Below, piece by piece: positions 1 to 10,933 of a DNA stretch of 64,000 nucleotides. Position 1 is the first letter of the stretch; each line of letters begins with the position of its first letter. Under the pieces are notes generated by a model that worked only from the letters and a program-made list of their open reading frames with translations, was not told where the DNA came from and did not search any database. The position numbers were made by a program, and so were the translations under genes. This DNA comes from Sediminicoccus sp. KRV36 (GTDB lineage Bacteria; Pseudomonadota; Alphaproteobacteria; Acetobacterales; Acetobacteraceae): positions 620,001-684,000 of the forward strand of contig NZ_CP085081.1 in assembly GCF_023243115.1 (NCBI RefSeq), given 5' to 3'.

Positions 1-141
1 ATTGCCGCCAAGGCCGTCCAGGACGCGATCCGCGCGGAGAGAGCCCGCCGCTGGCTGGCGGAAAACGCGGAGGCCATCGAGGCCTGGAATCGCTGGACCG
101 AGAGCAACGAACTGCCCCTCGCCGAATATCGCATGTTCTGA
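1..141 (+). CDS. ccdA: CcdA-family antitoxin, C-terminal part (5' end outside window)
   Basis: The first 46 codons are open from the window edge to a TGA. The peptide has an Arg/Glu-rich helix followed by W-x-EN-x(2)-AI-x(2)-WN and ends in EYRMF, which resembles the toxin-binding tail of CcdA antitoxins. A CcdB-like toxin gene begins four bases after the stop, the usual antitoxin-then-toxin order. CcdA proteins bind and neutralise CcdB through this disordered tail and repress their own operon through an N-terminal ribbon-helix-helix domain, which lies outside the window. The family call rests on the tail plus the neighbour. Confidence 0.75.
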   Translation: MAAKAVQDAIRAERARRWLAENAEAIEAWNRWTESNELPLAEYRMF

Positions 142-145
142 CCCG

Positions 146-448
146 GTGGCGCGCTTCGACCTCTTTCGCCGCCCACGCGGCGCGCCAGGCTACCTGCTGC
201 AAATCCAGAGTGATTTCCTCGACAGGCTGGAAACCCGGGTGGTGGCCCCGCTGCTGCCGCCCGACGCGTTGCCTCGCCCCATCCGGGACCTGCATCCGCG
301 CTTCGAGATCGAAGGTCAGCCCTATCTCATGGCAACCCAGCTTCTGGGCGCCATCCCCAAGCGCGAACTTGGCCCTGCCATCGGCTCCCTCGCCGCCCAG
401 CAGGACGACATCACCCGCGCGCTCGACGTGCTGATCACGGGCTTCTGA
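146..448 (+). CDS. ccdB: CcdB-family toxin
   Basis: This 100-residue protein starts at GTG 146 (VARFDLFRR). The length fits CcdB (about 101 residues), and it has the internal QSD-x-LD signature followed by R-x-V-x-PL. Plasmid CcdB poisons DNA gyrase by binding GyrA; in the F-plasmid protein the terminal Trp-Gly-Ile is essential. Here the end reads ITGF, so the Trp is absent; I recall chromosomal homologues such as the Vibrio fischeri protein ending similarly, so loss of toxicity cannot be assumed. A longer frame open from base 2 runs through ccdA out of phase and is not the start. The stop is two bases before the kinase gene. Confidence 0.85.
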   Translation: MARFDLFRRPRGAPGYLLQIQSDFLDRLETRVVAPLLPPDALPRPIRDLHPRFEIEGQPYLMATQLLGAIPKRELGPAIGSLAAQQDDITRALDVLITGF

Positions 449-450
449 CC

Positions 451-2130
451 ATGGCCGAAGCCCCCCTGTTGAAGACCGAGGACGGCCAGCCCGAGCCGGA
501 TCGCCGCCGGCGATGGGTTTCGCCGCTGCTGCGACGAATCCTGCTGGTGAACGCCCTGCCACCGGCGCTTTTGGCCGCCGCGTTGCTCTACCTCGACCAA
601 TATCAGAACGGCTTGCTGGGGGCCGAGGTGGAAGCCATGCGCACCCAGGCGCGCATCTACGCTGGCGGCATCGCCGAGGCGGCGGTGCGCATCCAGGATG
701 ACCGAGCGGTGCTGGTGCCCGAGGTGGCGCGCCCGCTGCTGCGCCGCTTGGTGGAACCCTCGCCCAACACCCAGGCCCGCCTGTTCGATACGGCGGGCCT
801 CGTCGTCGCCGATAGCCGCGTGCGGGAGGCGGTGGGCGGCGCCGTGGTGACCGAGCCCTTGCCCGCGCCGGCCCCGCGCGGCGCGCTCTCGGACAGTGTT
901 TCGAGCCTCTATGAGCGCGTGCTGGGGCTGCTGCCGCGCCAGGCGCTGAATCCGGTGGTGCTGGACACCACGCCCGATGCGCAAAGCTTCGACTGGCAGC
1001 CTGATCTCGGGCCCGAACGCCAGGCGGAGCTGCGCCTGGCGCTGGAGGGCGGGGTCACCCCCTATATCCGCCGCACGCCGGATGGGCGGCTGCTGGTGAG
1101 TGTCGCGGAGCCCGCGCGGCGCGGCGCGCAGGCCGTGGGCATCGTGCTGCTGACTCGCGAGGCGCGGGAGGTGGATGCGCGGCTGTTTGAAATCCGCGCC
1201 AGTGTGCTGGGCCTTTTCGTGCTGGCCTTGATCCTGACGGTGGCGGTTTCGCTGTATCTCGCACGAACACTGGCCAACCCGATCCTGCAACTGGCCGGTG
1301 CGGCGGCCGAGATGCGCCAGGGCAAGGGCCGCAGCGGCAGCGTGCCCGAACGCCTGCTGGAGCGGCAGGACGAGATCGGCATCCTGGCGCGGGACCTTCA
1401 GGCGGCGGCCCGCGCGCTCTGGGCGCGGATTGACGCCAATGAACGCTTCGCCGCCGATGTGGCGCATGAGCTGAAGAACCCACTCACCAGCGTGCGCAGC
1501 GCCATCGAGACGCTCCGCCGCGTGGAAGACCCGGCGCAGCAGAAGCGCCTGCTGGCCATCATCGCCAATGACGCGGTGCGGATGGACCGGCTGATCGGCG
1601 ATATCGCCGACAGCTCGCGCGTGGATGCGGAGCTTTCGCGCGCCGTGGCGGAGCCCGTGGATATCGGCCCGATCCTCGCCGTGCTGGTCGAGTTGCACAA
1701 CACGACGCGGCAGCCGCGTGACCCCGAGATGGAGCTGGAGGCGCCGGAAAAGCTGGTCGCGATGGGGGTGGAGGACCGCCTGGTGCAGGTGCTGCGCAAC
1801 CTGTTGGGGAATGCCGTCTCCTTCAGCCCGGATCACGGCCCCCAGCCGAGCCATGTGTGGCTGCGCGCGCGCGAGGCGGGGGCGGAGGTGGAACTCATCG
1901 TCGAGGATGAAGGCCCCGGCATCCCGGATGCGAAGCTGGAGGGGATTTTCGATCGCTTCTATTCCGAACGGCCGCGTGGCGAGCGCTTCGGGCAGCATTC
2001 GGGCCTGGGGCTTTCGATCTCCAAGCAGATCATCGAGGGACTGCGCGGGCGGATCAGCGCCGAGAACCGCCGTGATGCGGAGGGGAAGGTGCTGGGTGCG
2101 CGGTTCGTCGTGCGGCTGCCGAAGGCGTAG
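451..2130 (+). CDS. ChvG/ExoS-like membrane sensor histidine kinase
   Basis: This 559-residue two-component sensor kinase has a first membrane segment at about 29–48, a periplasmic sensing region of about 200 residues, a second membrane segment at about 251–271, a HAMP linker, and a HisKA domain with phospho-acceptor His339 in the motif FAADVAHELKNPLTS. The HATPase domain has an N-box near LRNLLGNAVSFSP, a G-box DEGPGIPD at about 486, and GLGLSISKQIIEG. The layout and N-terminus match the ChvG/ExoS family, which senses acid or envelope stress and signals to ChvI. No response regulator lies downstream; it may be upstream of ccdAB. Start ATG 451 is two bases after ccdB. Confidence 0.88.
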   Translation: MAEAPLLKTEDGQPEPDRRRRWVSPLLRRILLVNALPPALLAAALLYLDQYQNGLLGAEVEAMRTQARIYAGGIAEAAVRIQDDRAVLVPEVARPLLRRLVEPSPNTQARLFDTAGLVVADSRVREAVGGAVVTEPLPAPAPRGALSDSVSSLYERVLGLLPRQALNPVVLDTTPDAQSFDWQPDLGPERQAELRLALEGGVTPYIRRTPDGRLLVSVAEPARRGAQAVGIVLLTREAREVDARLFEIRASVLGLFVLALILTVAVSLYLARTLANPILQLAGAAAEMRQGKGRSGSVPERLLERQDEIGILARDLQAAARALWARIDANERFAADVAHELKNPLTSVRSAIETLRRVEDPAQQKRLLAIIANDAVRMDRLIGDIADSSRVDAELSRAVAEPVDIGPILAVLVELHNTTRQPRDPEMELEAPEKLVAMGVEDRLVQVLRNLLGNAVSFSPDHGPQPSHVWLRAREAGAEVELIVEDEGPGIPDAKLEGIFDRFYSERPRGERFGQHSGLGLSISKQIIEGLRGRISAENRRDAEGKVLGARFVVRLPKA

Positions 2131-2177
2131 CCGCGCGCCAACGACGGATTGCGTCTGCCGAAGGCGTAGCCGCGCGC
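2116..2177. repeat. 23-bp direct duplication over the kinase stop codon
   Basis: The 23 bases at 2116–2138, which contain the last codons and TAG of the kinase gene, recur exactly at 2155–2177, 39 bases downstream. This looks like a short local duplication of the 3' end and has no coding consequence. Confidence 0.8.
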
Positions 2178-2314
2178 GGGTGGAACTCGCGGCAGCGGCA
2201 GACTCGCCGTGGCCTGATGCGCGGTTGCCAGGCCGGCTCAAGATGCGGCGCATCTTGCATCCAGCCCCTGGACGCGCCATAACACGGGTCTTCCAAACCA
2301 ACTTCATCAGAGGT

Positions 2315-2340
2315 GGGTGGCCTTCCGGGGCCGCCCTTTT
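2315..2340 (+). promoter_or_regulatory. Hairpin plus U-tract in the rimP–nusA leader (attenuator-like)
   Basis: An 8-bp stem, gggtggcc (2315–2322) with ggccgccc (2329–2336), closes a six-base loop and is followed at once by TTTT (2337–2340). It has the form of an intrinsic terminator but lies only a few bases before the probable rimP start, within the leader of an operon encoding NusA, a termination factor. Alphaproteobacterial rimP leaders commonly carry such a G/C hairpin plus T-run, so autogenous attenuation is the natural inference. It also overlaps and argues against the alternative GTG start at 2313. Confidence 0.65.
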
Positions 2341-2345
2341 GGCAT

Positions 2346-2912
2346 TTGACCATCGAGAGACCCCGCCACGAAGGGCTTGACGCCCGCATCGCCGATCTGG
2401 TGGCCCCCACCATCGAGCATATGGGCTACGAGCTCGTGCGCGTGCAGATCAGCGGCAAGGAAAAGCCGACCGTGCAGATCATGGCGGACCGTGCCGATGG
2501 CGCGGCCTTCACGGTCGAGGATTGTACCGAGATCAGCCACGCCGTCGGCGCCGTCCTCGATGTCGCGGACCCGATCAAGGCGGAATGGATGCTCGAAGTC
2601 TCCTCCCCCGGGATTGACCGCCCGCTGACCCGGGCGAAGGACTGGAACCTCTATGCCGGCCATGTGGCGCAGGTGGAGATGCTGATCCCGATCGAGGGCC
2701 GCAAGCGCTTCCGCGGCATCGTGCTGGGGGCCGATGCCGAGCAGGGCCGCCTTCGCCTGGATGAAGGCCCCGAAATCTCACTCCCGCGCGACCAGATGCG
2801 CCGCGCGAAGCTTGTCCTGACCGATGAACTCATCGCCGCCACCGCGGCGCAGATCAAGGCCGCGACAGCGGCGCAAACCGATGCCGCCACCGCGGCGGAA
2901 CAAGGGAACTGA
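2346..2912 (+). CDS. rimP: Ribosome maturation factor RimP
   Basis: RimP assists assembly of the 30S subunit. The N-terminal domain ([24 protein letters not shown]), the motif [12 protein letters not shown] and the position directly before nusA identify it. The C-terminus carries an unusual run of ATAAQ-type repeats ([20 protein letters not shown]). The start is uncertain: TTG 2346 gives 188 residues, while GTG 2313 would begin inside the leader hairpin. No ATG occurs before codon 26. NusA follows after three bases, so the genes are probably co-transcribed and coupled. Confidence 0.9.
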   Translation: MTIERPRHEGLDARIADLVAPTIEHMGYELVRVQISGKEKPTVQIMADRADGAAFTVEDCTEISHAVGAVLDVADPIKAEWMLEVSSPGIDRPLTRAKDWNLYAGHVAQVEMLIPIEGRKRFRGIVLGADAEQGRLRLDEGPEISLPRDQMRRAKLVLTDELIAATAAQIKAATAAQTDAATAAEQGN

Positions 2913-2915
2913 ACC

Positions 2916-4454
<1,539 letters not shown>

Positions 4455-5110
4455 AACCACACACGGCGCGTCCGCCCACGTCCTGCCGGACGATGCAATC
4501 GCGCGCGAGCGCGGGCCGTTGCGGCGCTGCATTGTCACGCGGCAGACGCTCCCCAAGGAGCAGATGATCCGTTTCGTCATCGGCCCCATGCGTGAGCTGG
4601 TGCCTGATCCGGGTGGACGCCTGCCGGGCAGAGGACTATGGTTGGTTGCGCGGGATGACGTATTGCGCAAAGCGCTGAAGCAGGGCGCCTTCGCCAAGGC
4701 AGCGCGAGGCTCCGTCGGAGTCCCGGGCGATCTTGGCGCGCTCATTGTTTCGGCCTTGCGCCAGCGCGTGCTGGATTTTCTGGGCTTTGCCAGGCGCAGC
4801 GGTGAGGCGGTGGCCGGGCGGGAGGCGGTTCTGGACTGGCTCCGTCACGACAAGGTGGCGCTGCTGATCCAGGCTTCGGATGGCAGCCCGGCTGAACGAA
4901 GCCGATTGCTCGGCGGGCGTACCGAGGGACTTGAGTTTCCAGTCCTGACACCGCTGACGGCCGCGGAGTTGGGTGGTGTTTTTGGGCGGGAGCGCGCGGT
5001 TCACGTGGCGGTTTCCCCAGGTCGGATGGTTTCCTCGCTGCAGGCGGAAACGGCGCGTTTGGCCGGTTTCGTGGCAGTTTGAGGGTGAAGGATTGAGTTC
5101 GGAACGACGA

Positions 5111-7891
5111 ATGAGCGACCAAAACGAACAGGATGCGGCCAAGAGCCGATTGAGTCTCCGCCCGGCAGGCCGGCTGGAAATGGGCAAGACGGTGGATGCA
5201 GGCAGCGTCCGCCAGAGCTTCAGCCATGGCCGCAGCAAGGTCGTCCAGGTCGAGGTCGTGAAGAAACGCGCGCCCGGCACGGGTGCTCCGACAACGACGC
5301 TGCGCGCCCCCGTGGCCCCCGCACGCCCCGGCGCGGCCCGCCCCGCAGGTGGGCCGGGCCAGGCTGCGGCACCCGCCCCGGCCCCTGGCGCACCGCGCCC
5401 GGCCCCGCCGCGCCCGCCCACGGCACCCTCCGGTCGTCCGCTCACCGCGGCTGAACTCGCCACGCGCCAGCGCGTCCTGGAAGAGCAGCGCCGCGTCGAA
5501 GCCGCCCGCGAGCGCGAGCAGCGCGAGCAGCAGGCTCTCATGGTGCGCAGCGCCGCCGAGGAAGCGGCCCGCCGCGCCGAGGAGGAAGCGCGTCAGCGCG
5601 AGGAAGATGAAGCGGCTGCCCGCGCCGCCGCAGGCCAGGCCCGCCAGGCCGCCCGTGACGCCGAAGCGGCAGGCGCTTCCGCCGCGCCTGTGCCCGCCGC
5701 CGCCGCTCCGGCCGCCCCTGCCGCACCCGTGGATGCCGAGGCCGAGCCCGCTCGCCCGGCGGCGCCGCGCGTTACCCCGCTGGCCGCCCGCGCCGTTGCC
5801 GGCCCGGCCGTGCGCCCCTCCAACCCGCCGCCCTCGGGCCCCTCGGCCAAGCTTTCGCTGAACCCGCGCGCCCGTGGCGAGGAAGAAGATGATCGCCGTG
5901 GTCCGGCCCGCCGCCCCGGTGGCGGCACCTCGCCCGGTGGGGTGAAGCGCCCGATGCCGGCGCCCGTGAAGAAGGCCCCGCTGGCCATTGGCCGCCGCGA
6001 AGGCCGCATTGACGTCGCCGCCGCCATGGACGGCGAGGATGAGCGCAGCCGCTCGATGGCTTCGGTCCGCCGCGCCCGTGAGCGTGAGCGCCGCCAGGCC
6101 GAACTTGTCCGGCTCCGCGCCGGGCAGGAGCGCGTGGTGCGTGACGTCATCATTCCTGAGACCATCTCGGTCCAGGAACTCGCCAACCGCATGGCCGCCC
6201 GTGGCGGCGAGGTGGTGAAGGCGCTGTTCCGCATGGGCGTGATGGCGACACTGACGCAGTCCATTGACGCCGACACGGCCGAGCTGGTCGCCCAGGAATT
6301 CGGCCATCGGGTGAAGCGCGTGGCCGAGGATGACGTGGAGCTCGGCCTCGAAGGCATGGTGGATGAGGAGGAGGCGCTGCTGCCGCGCCCGCCCGTCGTC
6401 ACCATCATGGGCCATGTGGACCACGGCAAGACGTCGCTGCTGGACGCGCTGCGCAAGACCGATGTGGCGGCGCGCGAGGCGGGTGGCATCACCCAGCATA
6501 TCGGCGCCTATCAGGTCGAGACGGCGCAGGGCCGCGTCACCTTCATCGACACGCCCGGCCACGAGGCCTTCACGGCCATGCGCGCCCGCGGCGCCGGCGT
6601 CACCGACATGGTGGTCCTGGTGGTCGCGGCCGATGACGGCGTGATGCCGCAGACCATCGAGGCCATCAAGCATGCCCGCGCGGCGGATGTTCCGCTGATC
6701 GTGGCCGTGAACAAGATCGACAAGCCGGGCATCAACCTTGACCGCGTGCGGCAGGAATTGCTGCAGCACGAGATCGTGGTGGAAAGCCTGGGCGGCGAGA
6801 CGCAGGAAATCCAGGTCTCGGCCACCAAGGGCACGAATCTGGACAAGCTGCTGGAAGCCATCCAGCTCCAGGCGGAAATCCTGGATCTGCGCGCCAATCC
6901 GGAACGCCCCGGCGAAGGCACCGTGATCGAGAGCAAGCTGGACCGCGGCCGTGGCCCGGTGGCGACGGTGCTGGTCCAGAAGGGCACGCTGAAGCAGGGC
7001 GATATCGTGGTGGCCGGCGCCGAATGGGGCCGCGCACGCGCGCTGGTGGATAATCTCGGCAAGCCGGTGAAGACGGCCGGGCCTTCGGTTCCGGTCGAAA
7101 TCCTGGGCCTTTCGGGCGTTCCCTCTGCCGGCGAGAATTTCGTCGTCGTCGAGAGCGAAACCCAGGCGCGCGAAGTCAGCGAATTCCGTCAGCGCCGGGC
7201 GCGTGACAAGGTTGCCGCTGCTCTGGGTGCTGGCCGTGGCACGCTGAACGACATGCTGGCGCGCATCCAGGCGGGCGAGCAGAAGGAAGTGGCCGTCGTC
7301 GTGAAGGCCGATGTGCAGGGCTCGGCCGAGGCGATCAACGTGACACTCGGCAAGCTCGGCAATGAGGAGGTGCGCATCCGCGTACTGCACTCGGCCGTGG
7401 GCCAGATCACGGAGAGCGACATCCAGCTCGCCAAGGCGTCCAATGCGGTGGTGGTGGCCTTCAACGTCCGCGCCACCAGTCAGGCGCGCGAAATGGCGCA
7501 GCGCGATGGCGTGGATATCCGCTACTACTCGATCATCTACCAGGTGTCGGACGATATCGAGGCGATCTTCAAGTCGCGCCTCGCCCCCGTCCAGCGCGAG
7601 AGCTTCATCGGCTACGCGCAGATCCTGCAGGTCTTCGAGGTCAAGCGCCTGGGCAATGTCGCCGGTTGCCGCGTGACCGAGGGGGTCGTGAAGCGCGGCT
7701 GTGGCGTGCGCCTGCTGCGCGAGGGCATTGTCATCCATGAGGGCGAGCTCAGCACGCTGCGCCGCTTCAAGGATGACGTGAAGGAAGTGATCAACGGCTA
7801 CGAATGCGGCATGGGCTTCAAGAACTACGATGACATCCGCGTGGGTGACCAGATCGAGTGCTTCGAGACCGAGACCGTCGCTGCGGCCTGA
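5111..7891 (+). CDS. infB: Translation initiation factor IF-2
   Basis: IF-2 (926 residues) delivers initiator tRNA to the ribosome using GTP. After an IF2-associated N-terminal segment come about 300 residues rich in Ala, Pro, Arg and Glu, then the IF2_N domain and the GTPase with G1 GHVDHGKTS (about residue 434), G3 DTPGHEAF, G4 NKID and G5 SATKG, and finally the beta-barrel and tRNA-binding domains ending [19 protein letters not shown] 5111 (MSDQNEQ) was chosen over an upstream in-frame start at 4973 that lies inside the preceding gene. The long low-complexity N-terminus is usual for alphaproteobacterial IF-2. Confidence 0.97.
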   Translation: MSDQNEQDAAKSRLSLRPAGRLEMGKTVDAGSVRQSFSHGRSKVVQVEVVKKRAPGTGAPTTTLRAPVAPARPGAARPAGGPGQAAAPAPAPGAPRPAPPRPPTAPSGRPLTAAELATRQRVLEEQRRVEAAREREQREQQALMVRSAAEEAARRAEEEARQREEDEAAARAAAGQARQAARDAEAAGASAAPVPAAAAPAAPAAPVDAEAEPARPAAPRVTPLAARAVAGPAVRPSNPPPSGPSAKLSLNPRARGEEEDDRRGPARRPGGGTSPGGVKRPMPAPVKKAPLAIGRREGRIDVAAAMDGEDERSRSMASVRRARERERRQAELVRLRAGQERVVRDVIIPETISVQELANRMAARGGEVVKALFRMGVMATLTQSIDADTAELVAQEFGHRVKRVAEDDVELGLEGMVDEEEALLPRPPVVTIMGHVDHGKTSLLDALRKTDVAAREAGGITQHIGAYQVETAQGRVTFIDTPGHEAFTAMRARGAGVTDMVVLVVAADDGVMPQTIEAIKHARAADVPLIVAVNKIDKPGINLDRVRQELLQHEIVVESLGGETQEIQVSATKGTNLDKLLEAIQLQAEILDLRANPERPGEGTVIESKLDRGRGPVATVLVQKGTLKQGDIVVAGAEWGRARALVDNLGKPVKTAGPSVPVEILGLSGVPSAGENFVVVESETQAREVSEFRQRRARDKVAAALGAGRGTLNDMLARIQAGEQKEVAVVVKADVQGSAEAINVTLGKLGNEEVRIRVLHSAVGQITESDIQLAKASNAVVVAFNVRATSQAREMAQRDGVDIRYYSIIYQVSDDIEAIFKSRLAPVQRESFIGYAQILQVFEVKRLGNVAGCRVTEGVVKRGCGVRLLREGIVIHEGELSTLRRFKDDVKEVINGYECGMGFKNYDDIRVGDQIECFETETVAAA

Positions 7892-7963
7892 AGATCGGGC
7901 CGTCTGATTTGGGGCGCGGTGGGGCAGCCCGCCGCGCCTTTTGCTTTTCGAGAGACATGAGAG

Positions 7964-8374
7964 ATGGCCAAGCGCCACCAAGACAATCCCGGCGCGCCGA
8001 GCCAGCGCCAGCTTCGCGTGGCCGAGGAAGTGCGCCACGCGCTGGCCGCCATTTTCGAGCGCGGTGATTTCCGCGACCCGGACCTCGCCAATGCCCGCAT
8101 CACCGTGACCGAGGTGCGCGCCAGCCCTGATCTGCGGCACATGACGGCCTTCATCAGTGGCCTGGGCAAGGATGTGCCGCCGGAGCAATTCGCCGCACTC
8201 CGGCGGGCCAGCGCCTTCCTGCGCGGCCAGGTGGCGAAGAATGTCCGGCTGAAATTCGCGCCCGACCTGCATTTCCAGCCCGACAGCGCGCTGGATTACG
8301 CCATGAAGATCGATGTGCTGATGCGCCAGCCCAAGGTGGCGCAGGACCTGGCCAAGGATGACACGGGCGAGTGA
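7964..8374 (+). CDS. rbfA: 30S ribosome-binding factor RbfA
   Basis: RbfA (136 residues) is a cold-adaptation and 16S maturation factor that binds the 5' end of immature 16S rRNA. The KH-like core is visible in QLRVAEEVRHALAAIF, ITVTEVRASPDLRHMTAF and the LKFAPDLHFQPDSALD stretch typical of the family. It lies 72 bases after infB and before truB, the conserved order. ATG 7964 is preceded by a GAGA-rich stretch that may serve as a weak ribosome-binding site. Confidence 0.95.
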   Translation: MAKRHQDNPGAPSQRQLRVAEEVRHALAAIFERGDFRDPDLANARITVTEVRASPDLRHMTAFISGLGKDVPPEQFAALRRASAFLRGQVAKNVRLKFAPDLHFQPDSALDYAMKIDVLMRQPKVAQDLAKDDTGE

Positions 8375-8462
8375 GCCGGGCGCATCAGGATTGCGCCCAG
8401 AGAGCTTCCCGCCGCCACCAAACCCCCGCAGAACGCGCGCTCGCTTCGCACCGTAGGATTTG

Positions 8463-9404
8463 ATGCCCCGTCACCAGAGAAAACCCAAAGGCCGCCCGAT
8501 TGATGGCTGGCTTATCATTGACAAGCCCACGGGCATCGGCAGCACGGATGTCGTGAACCGGGTGAAGCGCGCCTATGACGCGCAGAAGGCCGGCCATGGC
8601 GGCACGCTCGACCCGCTGGCGACCGGCCTGCTGCCCATCGCCTTCGGCCATGCCACCAAAACCGTGCCCTATGTGATGGATGGCACCAAGGTCTATCATT
8701 TCACCCTGGCCTTTGGCGAAGCGCGCGACAGCGATGATTCCGACGGCGCCGTGATCGAGACGAGCGATGTGCGGCCCAGCGACGAGCAGATCCGCGCGGC
8801 CCTGCCCCCCTTCACCGGCGACATCATGCAGGTCCCGCCGGTCTATTCCGCCATCAAGGTGAATGGCGAGCGCGCCTATGATCTGGCGCGCGATGGCCAG
8901 GTGGTGCAGCTGGAGGCCCGCCCCGCCCGGGTGGACCGCTTCGAACTCATCGCCCGGCCGGACGCCGATTCCGCCATTTTCGAGGTGCAATCCGGCAAGG
9001 GCGTTTATATGCGCTCGCTCGCGCGGGATCTCGCCCGGGCGCTGGGCACGGTGGGCCATATCGCCGCCCTCCGCCGCCTGCGCGTGGGTCCCTTCACCGA
9101 GGCGCATGCCGTTCCCCTGGACAAGATCGTCGTAACAGCCGATACCCCGCCTCCTTCACTGGACCTTTTGCTCCCCTTGACGACCGCGCTGGCCGACATC
9201 CCGGCTCTGGCCGTCACGGAAGCGGAGGCCGCCCGCCTGAATTTCGGCCAGGCCATCAGCCTGGTGGAACTCATGGGCCGGGTTCCGTCCGAGGCCAGCC
9301 CCGATGGGGGCCTGGTCCGCGCGATGGCAGGGGAGCGGTTCGTGGGCCTGTGCCGTCTCGAAGAGGGGATGTTGCGGCCCGAGCGGTTGATGGCGCCCGG
9401 CTGA
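8463..9404 (+). CDS. truB: tRNA pseudouridine(55) synthase TruB
   Basis: TruB (313 residues) makes pseudouridine 55 in the T-loop of tRNAs. The catalytic motif HGGTLDPLATGLLPI contains the nucleophile Asp50. Further family blocks are GWLIIDKPTGIGSTDVVNRVKR at the N-terminus and QVPPVYSAIKVNGERAYDLAR. The start is ATG 8463; a TTG immediately before it is in frame but adds only one residue, and AGGA lies just upstream. It lies between rbfA and rpsO as in most proteobacteria. Confidence 0.96.
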   Translation: MPRHQRKPKGRPIDGWLIIDKPTGIGSTDVVNRVKRAYDAQKAGHGGTLDPLATGLLPIAFGHATKTVPYVMDGTKVYHFTLAFGEARDSDDSDGAVIETSDVRPSDEQIRAALPPFTGDIMQVPPVYSAIKVNGERAYDLARDGQVVQLEARPARVDRFELIARPDADSAIFEVQSGKGVYMRSLARDLARALGTVGHIAALRRLRVGPFTEAHAVPLDKIVVTADTPPPSLDLLLPLTTALADIPALAVTEAEAARLNFGQAISLVELMGRVPSEASPDGGLVRAMAGERFVGLCRLEEGMLRPERLMAPG

Positions 9405-9461
9405 TGCCGGGGCTGGATCCGAAGAACCGGTTCTTTTCTCCAACCTTGAAGGGATCTCCCG

Positions 9462-9731
9462 ATGTCGATCACCGCTGAGCGCCGCGCGGCGCTCATTCTC
9501 GAACACGCGACCAAGCCCGGCGATACCGGCAGCCCCGAAGTCCAGGTTGCCATCCTCTCCGAGCGGATTTCCAACCTCACCGAACACCTGAAGACCCACG
9601 CGAAGGATTTCCATTCGCGCCGTGGCCTGCTGGTGATGGTGGGCCAGCGCCGTGGTCTGCTGGATTATGTGAAGCGCAAGGACAAGGCGCGTTACGACGC
9701 GCTGATCGCCAAGCTCGGCCTGCGTCGCTGA
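9462..9731 (+). CDS. rpsO: 30S ribosomal protein S15
   Basis: S15 (89 residues) is a primary binder of the central domain of 16S rRNA. The family signature [17 protein letters not shown] and the conserved helix [19 protein letters not shown] are intact, and the length is exactly that of the family. It follows truB with a 57-base gap containing a GAAGGGA element before ATG 9462. In many bacteria pnp follows directly; here two unrelated genes come between. Confidence 0.98.
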   Translation: MSITAERRAALILEHATKPGDTGSPEVQVAILSERISNLTEHLKTHAKDFHSRRGLLVMVGQRRGLLDYVKRKDKARYDALIAKLGLRR

Positions 9732-9745
9732 AACCGGTCTTGCGG

Positions 9746-9769
9746 GGCCGGCCCTTCAGGGCCGGCCTT
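9746..9769 (+). terminator. Hairpin after rpsO
   Basis: A perfect 9-bp stem, ggccggccc (9746–9754) with gggccggcc (9759–9767), has a TTCA loop and only two Ts after it. It lies 14 bases after the rpsO stop. It probably ends or stabilises the rpsO transcript; the short T-run makes intrinsic termination less certain. Confidence 0.55.
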
Positions 9770-9842
9770 CGCCAGGCCCCGACGCTTCAAGACGATCTGT
9801 AACGGCCCTTCCGGCCGGGCGGCTCCGCCCCATATCCAGAGC

Positions 9843-10397
9843 GTGCCTGCTCGTCGCGCCCTCCTCTGCCTTGCCGTCCTGCCTGCGCTGCCAGCGCGGG
9901 GGCAGGAACGCACACGCTATGTCTTTGATCAGAGCCTCGGCCGCATCGGCTTTTCCGCCCGCCATCTCGGCCTGTTCACCTCCCAGGGGCTGTTCGAGCG
10001 GTTTCAGGCGACGCTGCTGATTGATCCGGCCAACCCGCAAAACGCCTCCGTTGAATGCGTGGTCGAGACGGCGGAGGTCAGCATTCCCTTCCCCGGCGCC
10101 ACCGACCTGCTGCGCTCCGAGCCTTATTTCGACGTGGCCCGCCACCCGACCGCCCGGTTCTCGGGCCAGGCGAATGGGCTGACCGAGGCCGGCGGCTTTC
10201 CCATCGCCGGGCAGTTGGCCGTGCGTGGCGTCACCCGGCCCTTCCGCATGACGGCCCGCCTCATCGAGCGCCAGGGCGCCGTCGCGCGATTCCAGGCCGA
10301 GGGTGAGATGCGGCGCGGCGAATTCGGCATGGTGGCGGATCGCACGCTGATCTCGGACGCGATCCAGCTCAGCGTGGATGTGCGGATCGCGGTGTGA
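9843..10397 (+). CDS. YceI-family periplasmic protein
   Basis: This 184-residue exported protein starts at GTG 9843 and has a signal peptide (RRALLCLAVLPALPARG, about residues 4–20). The YceI lipocalin-like barrel is recognisable from YVFDQSLGRIGFSARHLGLF at its start, the central SEPYFDVARHPTARF and GQLAVRGVTRPFRM. YceI proteins bind isoprenoid-type lipids in the periplasm. The next gene, a cytochrome b561, overlaps by four bases; this pairing is common and suggests a shared role with a quinone or isoprenoid. Confidence 0.88.
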   Translation: MPARRALLCLAVLPALPARGQERTRYVFDQSLGRIGFSARHLGLFTSQGLFERFQATLLIDPANPQNASVECVVETAEVSIPFPGATDLLRSEPYFDVARHPTARFSGQANGLTEAGGFPIAGQLAVRGVTRPFRMTARLIERQGAVARFQAEGEMRRGEFGMVADRTLISDAIQLSVDVRIAV

Positions 10398-10933
10398 GCG
10401 CCACGCCGGAGCGCTGGTCCCGCGTGCAAAGGCGCCTGCATGCCTGGGGCGCTGTGCTGGTGGTACTGACGCTGCTGCTCTCGCTCGCCATGGTGGCGCT
10501 GCCCATGTCGCAGCTGCTGGCGAAATTCCTGGCCTATCAGCTGCACAAGAGCTTCGGACTGCTGGTGCTGATCGTCACCCTGGCGCGGCTGGGCTTCCGG
10601 CTCTGGCGCCGCGCGCCGGAGCTTGCCGGGCTTGGCCCGCGGATGCGGCGGGCGGCACGGCTGGGGCAGGCGGTGCTGTATGGCCTGCTGCTGCTGGTGC
10701 CGCTGCTGGGCTATCTGACGGCCCAGGCGGCGGCGGGGCCGGTGCCGACGACCTTGTTCCTCGTCATTCCCGTGCCGCATCTGCTGGACCCCAACCCGGC
10801 GCTCTATGCCTGGCTGCGCCCCACCCACCAGGTCGCTGCCTGGAGCCTGATCGTGCTGGCCGCGGCGCATGCCGGCCTGGCGGTCCGCCACCAGCTTCAA
10901 GGCGTGCCCGTGCTGGGGCGGATCTGGGGATAA
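10394..10933 (+). CDS. Cytochrome b561-type membrane protein
   Basis: This 179-residue protein has four hydrophobic segments (about 15–40, 48–67, 90–112, 142–165). Candidate haem-ligand histidines lie in RRLHAWG, YQLHKSFG, PTHQ and AAAHAGLAVRHQL. This is the two-haem di-haem cytochrome b561 layout of the CybB family, which transfers electrons from quinol in the inner membrane. GTG 10394 overlaps the yceI stop, so the two genes are translationally coupled. Confidence 0.87.
   Translation: MSATPERWSRVQRRLHAWGAVLVVLTLLLSLAMVALPMSQLLAKFLAYQLHKSFGLLVLIVTLARLGFRLWRRAPELAGLGPRMRRAARLGQAVLYGLLLLVPLLGYLTAQAAAGPVPTTLFLVIPVPHLLDPNPALYAWLRPTHQVAAWSLIVLAAAHAGLAVRHQLQGVPVLGRIWG

Noticed and set aside
322..2307. 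661-codon open frame on the minus strand over the sensor kinase
   Set aside because: Shadow of the kinase reading frame; composition is atypical (His, Arg, Gln rich) and no domain is recognisable.
2313..2345. GTG 2313 as the rimP start
   Set aside because: It overlaps the leader hairpin and adds 11 residues without RimP similarity; TTG 2346 is nearer the conserved N-terminus, though unproven.
4742..8272. 1176-codon open frame on the minus strand
   Set aside because: It is antisense to the ylxR–infB–rbfA region; high GC leaves long shadow frames open. Its translation is His/Arg/Ala-rich with no family similarity, while the plus strand encodes clear conserved genes.
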